Assembly: GCA_018105865.1 (NCBI GenBank)
Contig: CM030852.1
Coordinates: 9,250,034-9,314,033 of the forward strand
DNA length: 64,000 nucleotides
Direction: 5' to 3'
Source of the DNA: Metaphire vulgaris
Taxonomy: Eukaryota > Annelida > Clitellata > Crassiclitellata > Megascolecidae
Shown here: piece by piece, positions 22,801 through 35,400 of the stretch
How the letters are laid out: each line of letters opens with the position of its first letter
Numbering within the stretch: position 1 is the stretch's first letter
The notes under the pieces: model-generated
Database searches by the model: none
Seen by the model: the letters and a program-made list of their open reading frames with translations, nothing else
What the model was told of the DNA's origin: nothing
Program-made: the position numbers and the translations under genes

Positions 22801-24979
22801 GCAGTCAAGGTGCTGTTGTACTGGGCGCAGAGAAAGTAATCGGATGCTGTCAGCGGCGGTTTCAAATCCGACCCAATGTTCGTAACTCCAACAATGAAGT
22901 AATTTTGACAGGGCACTGAAACGAACCAAAGAAATTCATCTTGAAGCAAACGAATACTAAAAACAATTTAGTTTGTTGACTGAATATTGTTCATGCCATT
23001 ACGAAAATTTAAAAATTTAACTTGCTTGAATCACGAGGTACAGATTTCTAATCTGGCAATATTTTGCATCGAAGACATTATAAATATGGCTACCATGTAC
23101 GATTAAGTTGTAAAGCGTCACTCTCACAACTTGATACAAATTGACGAGGTCAATCATCAGCCATGAATTTTCGTCAGCGTTTGTCCAAGATCCATAGACA
23201 AACTGTCCATCTGTCACTCGGTAGAATCCGTGTTGCTGATTATTGTTGTAAACAGAACTCCCGTTGACGGCTTTGTACAAAGCAACATTGACTCCCGATC
23301 GAGCTGTAGCATTACATTTATCAAACAAATATTTTGGCTTCAATAAACAAGTAAACAAAATCTCACCATATTATGCAGCGCTTTGCATGGTAACCCCATT
23401 TTAATGTAATGCAGCATTTGTATAGCGCCTCTTGTATTTCTATTCAGAGGTGCTCGATCCTGGCATTACCTGCCTATTTGTAGGCACTTGCGCTGTAGTT
23501 TGATTTTGCAACAGCTACTGTCGAAATGCAGTGTTCATCCAGTCGAGGACCATCAGATGCAAAGGCATTGTTGCTGGGACGTTACAGCTACGATAGGAAT
23601 GCTTGAGGAAAGAAAATGATTGTTTTTCATTTCATAGTTAAAAATTTGTGGTGAGGCTGCAATAATTAATCAGAGGGATTAGTGATTCAGGACATGTTGT
23701 TTAACCTTTGCATAGACATACTGTAAATGAGTCTAGAGCTTCGGAATTCAGGTCCAGCTTAACAACTAAGCGCGGCTGCAGAGTTAGAGCTATTCTGTGA
23801 TCGAATTAAAAGACTGTAAAGACTGAGATGAGACGACGATCGGATGGTCCGCATCTCAGAAATTTGGCTATGGTAAACATCTTTTTTGTTCCTTTGAGAA
23901 ACTCGGGATTGGCTTTGGAAGGGAGTTTGTTGAATAAGGAATGTTATTATATTATTCATGTATTCTTGGCTTCTATACAGTAGGCCTATATAGTCAGCAG
24001 TCAAAATACACCGATTAGCATCGGATGTCAAGCAGCGAAACTCGGGTTTCTTTGGAATGTATCTCCACGATTAATAAATGAACTGTATCTGCTTTCTCCA
24101 CTTCTTTCTTACTAGCCGCTTTAATAGCTGAAGTTGGGTGATATATCACATTGATGTAGGCTCCACCGGGGTCAATTGGGAGAATATGAGAAACAAAGAA
24201 ATGAAACGAGTTATATTTGAAAAAAATGTCAGCAAGGCCAGAATTAAGAAAACCAGGAATCAGAGCACATGTAACAGACTAACAGGGACCCTATAATTCT
24301 ACTATCAAATTACATGTTTATTAAAAAAACAAGCAAAAAACTTTGATTTCTTAAAAGTTCCCATATTTTTATAGAAATTGCCCCACTTGTGCCATCACAC
24401 CTTTCTGCCAAATCTTATTTCTAGAGCCGCCATTTTGTGTGTGATATAAAGTCAAACACATTTTACTATGTCGGCTATGGCAGGCCTAAATATCTATAGA
24501 AAAATCCAGCATTCAATTGCAGAATATGAAAGTTTAAATCGAAAAATTTGTAAACATGTTTTTAGTTTGAAAACTTTCAAAATGGGTAAAATATTGAATG
24601 AAGATAAGATGCAAATTCAGACATTGCGGGAGCTTGGCTTTGGACACCGAACAATTTTTGTAATTAATGTTAGGGTTAGGGTTTGCAATTATGCCCGATA
24701 ACCATTTTGAATTAAAGTTGAAACCAGGAATCAGATTTTGTCACATGTTACTTTGATATCACACAAAATGGCCATCTGCCTTAAATATGTGCGATCAATT
24801 ATATTTAGATCAAAAATTTCTTTTCCTGCTGGTTTTTTTTTCGTAGACACCCTACATATGATATCTCCACAGCTTTATCGACATAGATCTCTCTAGCTAA
24901 AATATTGTTAATGATATACTGTACTTTGCTTACCATCACTAAATAGCAACGGAAGTATTATGAAACAGCGTAGAATCAT
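19824..24979 (-). CDS. Secreted FTP-type lectin / PAN-apple protein, unit B (intact, 4 exons)
   Basis: Exons, read on the minus strand: 24979-24934 (signal peptide MILRCFIILPLLFSD), 23303-23022, 22915-22667, 20077-19824. All three introns are GT-AG and phase 1; the exons total 831 nt, giving 276 residues plus TAA. Residues about 17-191 resemble the fucolectin/tachylectin-4/pentraxin-1 (F5/8C-like) fold: VNVALYKAVNGSS at the start, SWLMIDLVNLYQVVRVTLYN in the middle, and LARYVVI followed by CSFGVREAEVF at the end. Residues about 193-276 resemble a PAN/apple domain, with CMEFCMENNCDSFNYC and GCDWW. The signal peptide and cysteines imply secretion; glycan binding is inferred from family only, and the sugar-binding His/Arg set was not verified. 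The ATG was chosen because it starts a hydrophobic leader whose donor phase matches exon 2. Confidence 0.8.
20695..20905 (-). mobile_element. CR1-like LINE 3' tail
   Basis: Reverse complement of the end of the CR1-like fragment at 30770-31290: both contain the ccgtagactgccacccgt-like core, the gcatcagccgatggca-like segment and a TAGATTGGATTAGAT-type terminal repeat. It lies in the last lectin intron of unit B. Confidence 0.7.
21380..22345 (+). mobile_element. Degenerate LINE reverse-transcriptase fragment
   Basis: A frame near 21410-21555 reads KLIDYTQAFNSVW, the RT motif A (DYxxAFDxVW), followed by HLLEDLHNKCESVVIING and then, after a frameshift, a VGIRQECN motif. The end (about 22200-22300) resembles the FGLVKRKRHDGLPPR tail. 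Many stops; not functional. It fills the unit B intron between exons 3 and 4. Confidence 0.65.
24428..24772 (+). mobile_element. Tc1/mariner-like element remnant with transposase N-terminus
   Basis: Ends are inverted: GCCATTTTGTGTGTGATAT on the left and ATATCACACAAAATGGCC on the right. Inside, a frame from 24582 reads MGKILNEDKMQIQTLRELGF, resembling the helix-turn-helix start of mariner-type transposases, before it degenerates. A related copy lies inverted at 4950-5641. Only the N-terminal piece survives. Confidence 0.55.
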
Positions 24980-25444
24980 CGTAGCTGGACACGATTAACA
25001 AAGGCGATATAGAAGCGACAGAGCTGAAAAGCTGAATTTTCAACTGAAAATGAATTCTGTTACGTAGCGTTGCGCTTAGTGAAAATGAAAAGCAGCGCTA
25101 TAAGCCTTTCATTTACAATTTGCGAGTTGACAATGGAGCCGAGCCCTGCTTTGTGTTTATTTGAACTTCCAATACCTGCGCATGTATGGAAATGGCGAAC
25201 AAAACATTTAGTAGCCCAAGCATAGCGACAAAATCAATTACACCGAACAACAAACGATAGATGATCATCGTTTGTTCGACAGTTGTTTATTTCATCCTAT
25301 TGTTTCTGGACCGCGCATCTTTTGACTGCGTCTGTACGGACCAGTGTTGCGTTTCATTGCAGTCTGCCTAAAGCAATTATCCTCGTTAAACGTACTTCGC
25401 TGTTTTCACGAACAATCAGATCTCATATCGATGACTGACACGAC

Positions 25445-25819
25445 CAGTGGCGGTTCCAAGAACTCTTGGTTGGGGGATGCAATGAATTTCTAGGAAGATC
25501 TCGCCAATTGTAAAAGGAATTTTATGTGTAAACGGTTTAGAAGAAATCTGTAGATTAGATTTATAAAATATAATGTTCAGAAATTGACAATGTATAAAAG
25601 CCATTTCAGTCTGATTGTACAAAGTCATAGTGCAAAATCGAGTTTTCTATTGCTGGAAGAGAATTTGTCGATGACATTTGTCTATGGATATGTCCCTATC
25701 TTTATGAATATATACATCAAGGCTAATCCGTTTAGACGATCATCTTCCATTGAAGACGCATTTATGGTGGGCCGGTGGGGGGTGCATCCCCAGTCATCCC
25801 CACCGTGGAACCGCCTCTG
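25445..25819. mobile_element. hAT-type MITE, unit B (empty site for the LTR element)
   Basis: CAGTGGCGGTTCCAAGAACT...GTGGAACCGCCTCTG, flanked by GACACGAC / GCCACGAC. At about 25787 it reads straight through 'ggtgcatccccagtcat', the sequence that unit A has split at CATC. Confidence 0.85.
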
Positions 25820-27059
25820 GCCACGACCGCTGCAATCTCCAATCACTATGGCAGTGTTGACAAACAATCCTTCGGTTGACTTCGCTGGTTGACTAGTGAT
25901 TCTATAGCATAGATTTACAAACAGTTTCAGGCTGTCGGCCACTAGCATGATATTGTTTGACGGTGGTCCACACGGACCACACTCCAGAAACTAGGCTAAT
26001 CGACAATCATAAATTATTAATTATAAAATAGTTAAAATATATACATTGCCATGAGGCGACGTTCCATTGTACAATTTATTCATTTCCTATTCATTTCTTA
26101 AACTCCCATAGGCATAGCTCGTTATTTTCTCTCTGCTCTCAAGTTAATGGACAATAAATGAAAGTATCTTTTAGCCTAGCAAATTTTTCCTAAAAATACA
26201 ATCCTAAAGTTTATAAAAATACAATCCTAAAGTTCATAGAATGTCTTTATGAAATACCTATTAGACAATTAACAATTAAGACAAGTATAAAAATTTGAAA
26301 GCCATTTAAGCCCCTAATAATCGGGTCTTCAAAGCAAAAAATGGCAGAATTACACTGAAGTAGGCATACAATAAAAACGGCTCCACCGTTTCTCTTTCGT
26401 TTCTCTTTACCGATAAAGGTCAAGCCTATTATGCCGTGCCTAACGATGGCAGATTGGCTGCGCTTTGTCTCCTTTGTTCGAATTCCGGAGCCTGGTTAAT
26501 GCATTATGTTTGCTAACACTTCTTGGCCTGCTTGTGGATCCCTTGGCAACTTGCCGTGGACCACCAGGGACGCGTATACACATCACAGATTGCCAACCTC
26601 TATTCCATGGCAAACATCCATTTAATTGAGTATATATATATATATATATATGTATATAATTATATGCAAATATACATGTATATATACATTATACATATTT
26701 ATTCAAAAGAATGTAGAAATTACGGACTCGTGAGAGATCGATAGATTTACTATTATATGGATGATCGTCTCTGCAGTCATTATCGTGTTTAAGTCTTGCC
26801 CTTTACAGTTTGGAGCATTCTACTGAATTATTCATAGACGTTATTTTGACGACTTTTCTATAAGGTTCAATTCAATTGGTATAAATATTATTGACGTTTT
26901 GGCTTGTGTTGAAAATTTTCACAAGTTCTCAAGTAATCGCAAACGTGACTAAGCTACGGCTGAAGAATTCGGCCTAGCTCATGCACACATGGCGCGCACT
27001 TGCATGTACCGTACAATTTGTACATTGTATATGAGAAAGTTTCAAATTCTAGACAATTT

Positions 27060-27252
27060 TTAACATACGCCAGTCCCGGGGCGGCGTACCCCGTGAAAAA
27101 CCTTTGACGTACCCCTGGGATACGCGTACCCCAGGTTGAGATCCGCTGCCCTAGGCATTATGAAAATAATGCCACAGAAATTTAGGCCTTTTGGTTTGAG
27201 TTGTTTCCTCACAAATTCCTGGTAGCTATTGCAATTAATAACAATTTTATAC

Positions 27253-27283
<31 letters not shown>

Positions 27284-28328
27284 CATTTATCTATAGAAAG
27301 TCTTTCTATGAGTAGGAATGATAGTGTGGGCACGATTCAAATCAACTGAAGTCATCAATTCCATGAAAAGGAAGCGGCTAGATTTAGCAGTGACATCCAG
27401 GCTATTTCCCAGGAATTTGCCTTCAGGGGGTGTCCCATAATTGCAGGGGTTGTTAATGTCCAGTGTTTAATCTAGACTTCTTGGACCCAGAGGGAAATAA
27501 AATTGGTCAGAAGTGGTTCGACGCTTGACACCCGGAAGAAAGGAAAATACAGGTCAAATATATGATTTCTGCTGTCACCTCTTCCATTTTCATACGGTCC
27601 ATTCTAATGTTTGTAGAGTCAGTTATAGTGGCTCAAGTTTCAATTTCCAGGGGTGAATGTTCCTTTAGAATTTTTAATGAATAGTTTTAACAACAGTTTG
27701 TTTTGGTGATAGCCAACACCACCCCCGGGAAGGGGTGTAGGGGCAGGGTCCGTCTGTCATCAATACTAAATTACGACATTTAGAAAGAAGTTAGGAATTA
27801 TTTAGAAGTTCTTTGTAGAAGTTCTTTTATTGTCATGTTTGAAGTTCGAGAGTTTTACAGCGCTGATTACTCAGCTATAAAAAGAAAATGCACTCTATTT
27901 TCCAAATGTTATTCTTCGATAGATTTTTCTAATCAAATCTTTGCATTAACTATTCGTCACGTGGCAAGAGCACTTTGCAAGTTTCTCATTCTTAATAATA
28001 GCAGCAGCAGCAGCAGATAGCTAGCTTACATTAGCCAGAACTGTCATCGTAGACCTAAAGGCCTATCATGCTCTATTTTGCTATTGGCACTGTTGTTTTA
28101 GCGTTATAAATCATGTAAAGTGGTTTATGAGGCTAAGTAAGCCTGTGTGAAAACCACGACCAAACTATGAAATAATGAAAGCAATTTGCACAGAACTCAC
28201 GAAGACGCAAAACACGGATAAAGTCAACGCTGAAATACAGAGAGACTACACTGTGAAACATTACTCGATCACATCGTGATCGACATACAGAGTCCGGGTC
28301 ATGCGTTAATAACTGTCGGTGTGATCAA
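27060..28328. other. Intergenic DNA upstream of the receptor gene
   Basis: Holds a hAT end (27069-27152, ending GGTTGAGATCCGCTG), an (AAT)n run at 27256-27284, a CAGTGTTTAATCTAGAC end at 27454, and a SINE-like tail on the minus strand (28105-28155). A 61-codon frame at 27835-28020 has no recognisable features. The 170 bp before 28329 look single-copy and may hold the promoter, but no TATA box was seen. Confidence 0.45.
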
Positions 28329-28419
28329 ATGGGAAACGTCGTTTCGGTGAAATGTAGACACCACATCAAACTGTGGGAGAGAATAGTTTCACTTCTTATC
28401 TACTCAGTCATCATATCCG
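28329..28419 (+). CDS. Candidate signal-peptide exon of the receptor
   Basis: Thirty codons from ATG contain the hydrophobic run LWERIVSLLIYSVIIS, then a GTCAGC donor in phase 1, which joins in frame to the WSC exon as a GAC codon. The same donor style (GTCAG) ends the exons at 33163 and 45356. The link across 4.6 kb of intron is inferred; the exon could belong to something else. Confidence 0.4.
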
Positions 28420-31400
28420 GTCAGCTTGGAGTGAAAAGTTATAACGAACCAGTTGGAGAACCTACTATACCTACCCACCCACCCCCACTCCACACCACCG
28501 CACACAAAATTTTCTCATCGGTCAAACACGATTTGCATAAGTGACCCAGGGCGATCCGATTGGACCAATAAATTGCTCCAATTTGCTCCAATGTAGCTAC
28601 GCCACTGTATCATCTGTTTGCAGATAGGCATAGGCCAAGGCTGGCGAACCCAAGGCACGCGTGCCAAGAGTGACACGCAAGACGGTTGTTCGTGGCACGT
28701 CATGATGCTGGGATAAAAACGAGCTAATAATTTATTCTTTTTCCAAAATCATTTAAATTTCAAGTTAGCATAATTGCTGTTGCAAAAATATTTAAGTAAA
28801 ACATGAATAAATAATACGGAAGAAATCCCATCTTGTTCAATTTAATTTTATATTACTTTTTTTCGCTAGGGGAACAGGATGCACAATAAAATGTAACCAT
28901 GAATATGCTCGTATTTCAAAGGGATTTCGCTATTGTGTGCCATGTTGCTTATGTTGTTGAAACATTAACAAATTATTAATGGTTTTTTTATCATTTAGGG
29001 CCTAAATCTAAAAATAATGTCGTTCTCAAAACTAAAGAAGATAAAGTTTTCCGAAGAATGAAGTGGCAGAGATCTATAAGAGTGCTGGACTCAACGATAC
29101 GGAATTACCAACAAACAGGATAGGACCGTAGGCTATGCAGTGTTGGAGTTGTGAAATTTGAGCTAGGGGAAGTTGAGGACTGAAATTTAATGCATGCCAG
29201 AAACTGCATGTACCAGATATGCGATTTTTGGGAGGTCTGCAAAGTTAGCTGGGGGGTTCAACCCCAACCCCAACCTCCCGGCAACTTCAACCCTGACCGT
29301 ATGTGTCGTGTGTTCTGTGAAAGTTTGTCGAGCGTCTTCAGTTTAACGCCATTATAAAAGCAATCGCAGCCGGTTTCTGGGCAAAAGTGAAGGTGAACAA
29401 AAATAGCAAATATTGCCTGAGAAAAGAAAACTCAATTTGCAATTGTGAAGTTTGTTAACAGGAAGCCTACATCCAGCATAGTGGCCTAGGACAGAAGGTG
29501 ACAAACCACGGCCCGATGGCCACTTGTGGCCCGCCGACTCTCATAAAGTGGCCCGCGGTGACCCGCGAGGTATCCTCAATATGTGTTAAGATGTATTTTT
29601 TATTAGGCCTAATGTAAAAAATTCATTGACGTTCGACTAAATAATAATGATTAAACGGAAGTTGCAATAAATATTGGTCTAATTTTGTGCGATCTACAGT
29701 AAGTATTTCTTGAACGGTTTCATGCTGCGTCCTATGGTTCGATCATACTGCTTCATTGTAATATGATCGAACCAGAGGACACAGCATGAAACTGTGGAGT
29801 TGCAGTTGTGTCCGGATGCAATCAACTTATTTATTAGATCTACATCAGCGGTTCTCAACCTGTGGGTCGCGACCCCCACGGGGGTCGAATGACGATTTGC
29901 CAGGGGTCGCCCGAGACAATCAGAAATATGGGGTTGTTTCTTTTCTTGTTATTGTACAAAATTCACTCAGTGGTAGTTACGACGTACTAGTTGTTTTACT
30001 ATAATTGTCATTCGAGGATAGACATGGAGACAATTAAATAATAACGATTTCGAAAATTTTTATTGTCGTAGCATTATTATTTTTAGCAGTTTACATTGTG
30101 AACGAAAATTAATTTTACCGTTGGGGGTCGCCACATAATGGGGAATTGAATTAAAAGGGTCGCGGCACTATAAAGGTTGAGAACCGCTGATCTACATGAT
30201 GATATTTACAAAGAAAAATTGAACGAGGATTATTATGTTGCTTGGCTATGATATCATATTGGGCATCAGAATTGATTATGCCTTTTTTACGCCGCATAAG
30301 TAATGGATTGGAGATGATGCGTAAATCTTGTCTCTGTAAATACACTGTAGACTTGGAGCATAATTTCAAAACCGCCTTTATACGCTTCACTTCCTTGTTC
30401 TATTACGCTTTTTTACAGCGCTGTAGACCCCTATTTGTCGTCTTTTGACTCGGTCTGTTTTGTCTATGCTATGGAATTTTACAATATGGACAAAACTGCT
30501 TTGTAAGAGTTTGAACATTGATTTTTGATTGTGATTGCTTTAATACTTTAATAAAATTTGCAATTTAAATTGTGTGCTTAATTTTAACAAATAAGTGTTA
30601 TCTGTATATTAAATTGTATTATTAATTATACTGTCTTTTTGAAATGACTATTGCAATGTTAATATGCACTGATTAGGAAATAATAAACTGTCATTGGATC
30701 GATTGGATTATTGGATTAGATGGAGTCAGAATATGTCTGATCAAGTTCATGTTCTGACTTGTCTCTTTAGAATTTAAAGATCTAAGGTTCTTCTGTTTTA
30801 TTTGTAAACTTCATTTCGAAAGGGTCTTCTCTGGCTTCCAATTAAAGAGAAAGGATAGACTTTAAAATCTGCCTCCTGGTATGAGAAACAATTTATTACA
30901 AGGAACCAAGTTGCCTCCTTTCAAAGCTTTCTGTACAAGCAAACAATTGCTCGACCAGATCCTCATCTGCAATAGTTCTCCCCTTCTCTCATACTCGGGC
31001 AGTTCTAGGTACTCGTGCTTTCTCAGTAGCCGCTTCCAAACTCTAGAACTCATTGCCTCAGCATCACGTGCGCATTGCTCATGTCTTACAGATGTTTAGA
31101 ACAAGAATAAAACCCATCTTTTTGCCTGGCTTATACACCGTAGACTGCCACCCGTTTCTTCGACCGGATACCCTGGATTTTACCTGGACCTTAAATGATT
31201 TTGATTTGTTGTGCCATCGGCTGATGCTCCTGTGCATTATGAAGTGGCGCTATAGAAGTTCAAGATTAGATTGGATTAGACTAGATGATAGAATTCTTAT
31301 ATTTTACAGATTTATTCGTAATTATGTGTAGTGCCTTAACAAGTTTCATCTACTGTGCGGTGATTTTTGGTTTTGCCAGTTTACCAGGAAATACCCATTC

Positions 31401-32357
31401 GCCTGGCAAGTATTTCCATTGTAATTCATTTTACTTCTATAGTGCCATGTCTGTAATACAGTGCGCATCAATCCATTGTTGATGGACAACTGAATGACAG
31501 ACAACTTATCGAGTCCATCGTTATATTGCTGATGTCATAATAGAATCTCTGCCCATTTAAACACAAGTGACGCTAATCTCTTCTCAGAGGCGGATCTAGT
31601 GGGGTGCAGGGGGTACAGATGTACCCGGACGCCGAGGTGGGGGCGCCACAATTGGTTTAATGTAGGACGTTCCGCTATGGGCGATGACCGTTTTTTGGCT
31701 TATCAGGGTTTTCGCGAAGTTGAATGAAGAATGAAGGGGCGCCAAAATGGGCAGAACGGCGCCCTTTTTTGCTTCTTATGATTTTCGTAAAGTTGAGGGG
31801 GCGCCATCAGTATGTTTTGTCCCCTGGCGCCGGACGCCCTAGCTCCGCCCCTGTCTCTTCTACAGCATTTACTTTCCCACTCTTTGCAAAAACTTGTGTT
31901 TTTATCACTTATTCTGTAGAGGAATTTAGATTTAGTAACAATAATATGTCTTATATTGAACTTCTATGGAACCAATTTAGTAATACATCTGGCATCAGTC
32001 GGTGGTCACTTCGAATTTGAATCGTAGGCAATCAATATGTCAGTCTGAAGTTTTGGTCACATTTATGGTGGATAGGCAATAGAAAACTGGCTGCTGTAAT
32101 ATATAAGACATATTTTATAGTTTTAATCCAATTTTCTTAGCTTTTGGATGAAAACCTCAGGGAATATTGTTGCTGCTCTAGTCTATGAAATGCAGAATTG
32201 CTGATATTTAGTTGTGTACTTTTATGTACAAAGTTAGAAAGTCGAATTTCCACAAAATAAACTGAAATTTGGTGTACAGAGTTCAATGCTGCATAAAGGA
32301 AGACTTTAGACCAGCATATGTTCTTCATTATTCCGTTATTGGTGGAATCTTAACCCC

Positions 32358-32421
<64 letters not shown>

Positions 32422-35400
32422 GTACTGATTTATGTGGTAACTCGTCCGAACGAACTGCGTGAACACATTACAAAGTTACAGATAACTCGTGCGATATAAC
32501 CATGTTTTAAGTCTCTCTTTAAAAGTATTCAAATGTCGTAGAGAGCCGTATTGATGGCGGTAGACAATTCCATGCCCGAGCTTTACCGCGGGAAATGCTC
32601 GATCCCCGACGGTTCGGAGGCGCATCCTCGGGACCACCAATAAGGCGGATCCGGCCGATCTCAATCTTTGCCGGCTTGCGTGCTTTCTCCAGCGAGAGTT
32701 GCATTGCCGAAGTCTAATTTGGACAGCACCAGTGCAAAGACCAGTGTTTTAAGACCATTGGCAGACACTGATCGACTTAACCGTGTATTTAACTGTAACT
32801 CAATGTAAAATGGACGGATATATCCGGGATCTCCAGTTAAGGGGTTAATATGAGCTATTTTTAAATAAAAGTGTATTTATGGCTGTGTGCTCAGTAGATT
32901 ATTATTCTAAAATGTCATTAATGTGACCAAATTGCGGGAGCATTCTTTCTTGTAATAATATGCCAAAATACTAATCAATAAATGCAGAGGAATGAGAGCC
33001 AATTTTGATTGTTTCAGACTTTACGGCAGGTGCTTATTTTGGATGTTTTCGTGATATTGGGACACATGCAACATTTAAGAAGCAAGTTAGTATAACCAAG
33101 AGAGAGCCTGCTTCTTGCAGAGATAGATGTAGGACTGAAGACTTCACATACATTGGACTCTGGGTCAGTTGTTATTTTGCATTCAATTCTTTAAAATAAA
33201 GAAAAAAGTTCTCAAAATTTATTAAAATTTTTAAAACATTCATTTTAAATTTTTAATAAAATTTTTAAAAAACTTTGTAACGGCTCAGATTTTGAGGTTG
33301 TGTTTGTAGAAAGTGAATACAATTTATCAAAATTTATTTGAAAAGAGATAAATTGTTGTTGAAGTTATGCCTACTGTCTTACAAAGATTATTATTATTAT
33401 TATTATCTACGACAATTTATATAGCGCAGTAGCATAACTGGAGCTAAAGTCAAGAGCGCTTTACAAAGGAGTCACTTATAAGAGATGTTAAATAAGTGTA
33501 ATAAGATGGGTGCAATTATTAGAACAAATGAAAATTAGATGACTTACGGTTACAATTGCACTTTATAATGATGTCTGATCTAATGCAATTGCAAAACTTG
33601 ATTTTGAAAACTCTTCTCGTTTTGTTCTATCTGTGAAAATGCAAATTTTGTTTCGGTTGCAGGGAGGTGTGAATTGCTGGTGTGCATTCAATCTTAACGA
33701 GCGAACGATGCCTAATGCATCCAGTTATGCTGCTCTGTTAGAAAAAGTAAACGACTCACAGTGCAACGCAAGTTGTACTGACAATTCTTCCCTATCATGT
33801 GGCGGATTCACGGACGAGGCTGGCAATGACATCTACAGTGTTTATTCAGGTTAGAAGATGAGAGAGGCATCATGATATTTTGGCATAAATTTCAATAGCT
33901 ATTCTATGATGGACTTTTTTAAACCTATAAACAGACCAGTAAAAGACAATTTATTTGTTTATTGTGTCTTAAAGGAAAGTTTAGGGCCTATAATTTGCCA
34001 GTAAATTTCTTCATAGATTTATCATAGACTGAGACTTTGTGAGCTATTTCACTAGCAAATATTTGATAATCATTTATATTTTACTTTTGACTAAATTTTA
34101 CTTATATTTCGGGAAAGGAAGTTTTCATATGATCTGAGGCTTCACATGCCATGCTCTAGGATCACTATTGCAAATATGCTGTTACTGATTTTGAACCCAA
34201 GCACTGGAATTCCCTCCTACTGCACATGCACTCAGCTGAGTGTCTCTCGACCTTCAAGTCTCATTTTTGAATTTTTCTTGACCGCATCCTTCTCTGGACT
34301 CAATGACTTTCTGTTTGACTTAGGAATATCCAATTTTGAATAGAAATGCTGCAATTTATGACCATCGACTGATGCTAAGTGCTTTATCATAATGGCGCCT
34401 AAGAAGTTATTTGATTAATTGATTGATTGATTGATTGATCTCTAAATTGATTTGAGATTTTAAATCATCATTGCTGATTTATTTCTCTGTTACATTCATT
34501 CTGTTTTTAATGTCATGCATTTGCTTATGCATTTCTAGTCTTGAGATTTTTGTGATTGGATTGTCCTCCTCCCCCTCTCCCTCTCCATGGGCATAACTAT
34601 TCATTGATGTTAATTGTGAGCTGCTACTCCTTTATATTATCGCCTTGCCCTTCGTGTGTGTGAGTGAGTATGTCTGTCACTATAATGTTGTCTGCCCACT
34701 CATTCAGTGGTTTGCATTTCTTTGTCTTGCCTTCCATTTAAACAAAGAATATTCCTTTTATTAGCCCATCTTCTTTTACTCCGCCGATGTGCCCAAACAT
34801 CTGCAGTTTTCGTTGAATGCCTTGCTGAATATATATTTCCCATTCCTACTTGGAGTTGTGCGACCGGTTCCCGTCAGAACACCGAAGCTAAGCAACGTTA
34901 ATCGCGATTAGTACTTAGATGGGTGTCCTTCCTGGGATCTAGATGTGGTGTCGGCGGCTAACCAAGCCGTTCATCACCTCGGCTTTGATAAATTTGTAGC
35001 AGCGTTAAGCTGCGAAGATAAAACGCGGGTCAAGAGAAAGCAATGGCTAATTAACTACTTTAGATTAATGTCGTAAGCCAGATGCGTCGCTGCTTGCCTA
35101 GTACACGGATATCAGCGCCGGCCGCCGGACCCTACGCTAATTTGAGTACGGGATTACCTTTACCTTTTTATTACACTATTGCTTCTTGTCTCCTCGTTGC
35201 TGATTTTTGTTGCCATCTGATGTGAAAAATCCACCTTTGGCATTTTAATTCGAAGGCCAGGATCTTCCTTTTATTCACTTTTGTAGTTTGTCAAAAGACT
35301 AAGTATGACAAGAAAACATGCAAACAGAGCTGCAACTGTAAAGACGGCAATCACTGCAACCTTGAAGGAGTTTGTCCTAACAATGAATGTGCTCCTGGAT

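Larger units (their letters stand above)
19375..26955. repeat. Segmental duplication, unit B
   Basis: Second copy of the lectin-bearing unit, in the same orientation and about 2 kb downstream of unit A. It lacks the LTR element and the two LINE insertions of unit A. It has its own gains: a 75-bp mariner micro-element (19478-19552), and a CR1 tail and degenerate LINE in the intron before exon 4 (20695-22345). Exons and the 5' flank (24980-25440) are strongly conserved between units. Confidence 0.85.

Noticed and set aside
24667..24684. Telomere-like TTAGGGTTAGGG
   Set aside because: Only about 2.5 units, inside a mariner-like remnant; not evidence of a telomere or fusion.
34857..35000. 5S rRNA gene
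   Set aside because: Several conserved positions are changed and the sequence continues into a SINE body; it is a 5S-derived retroposon.
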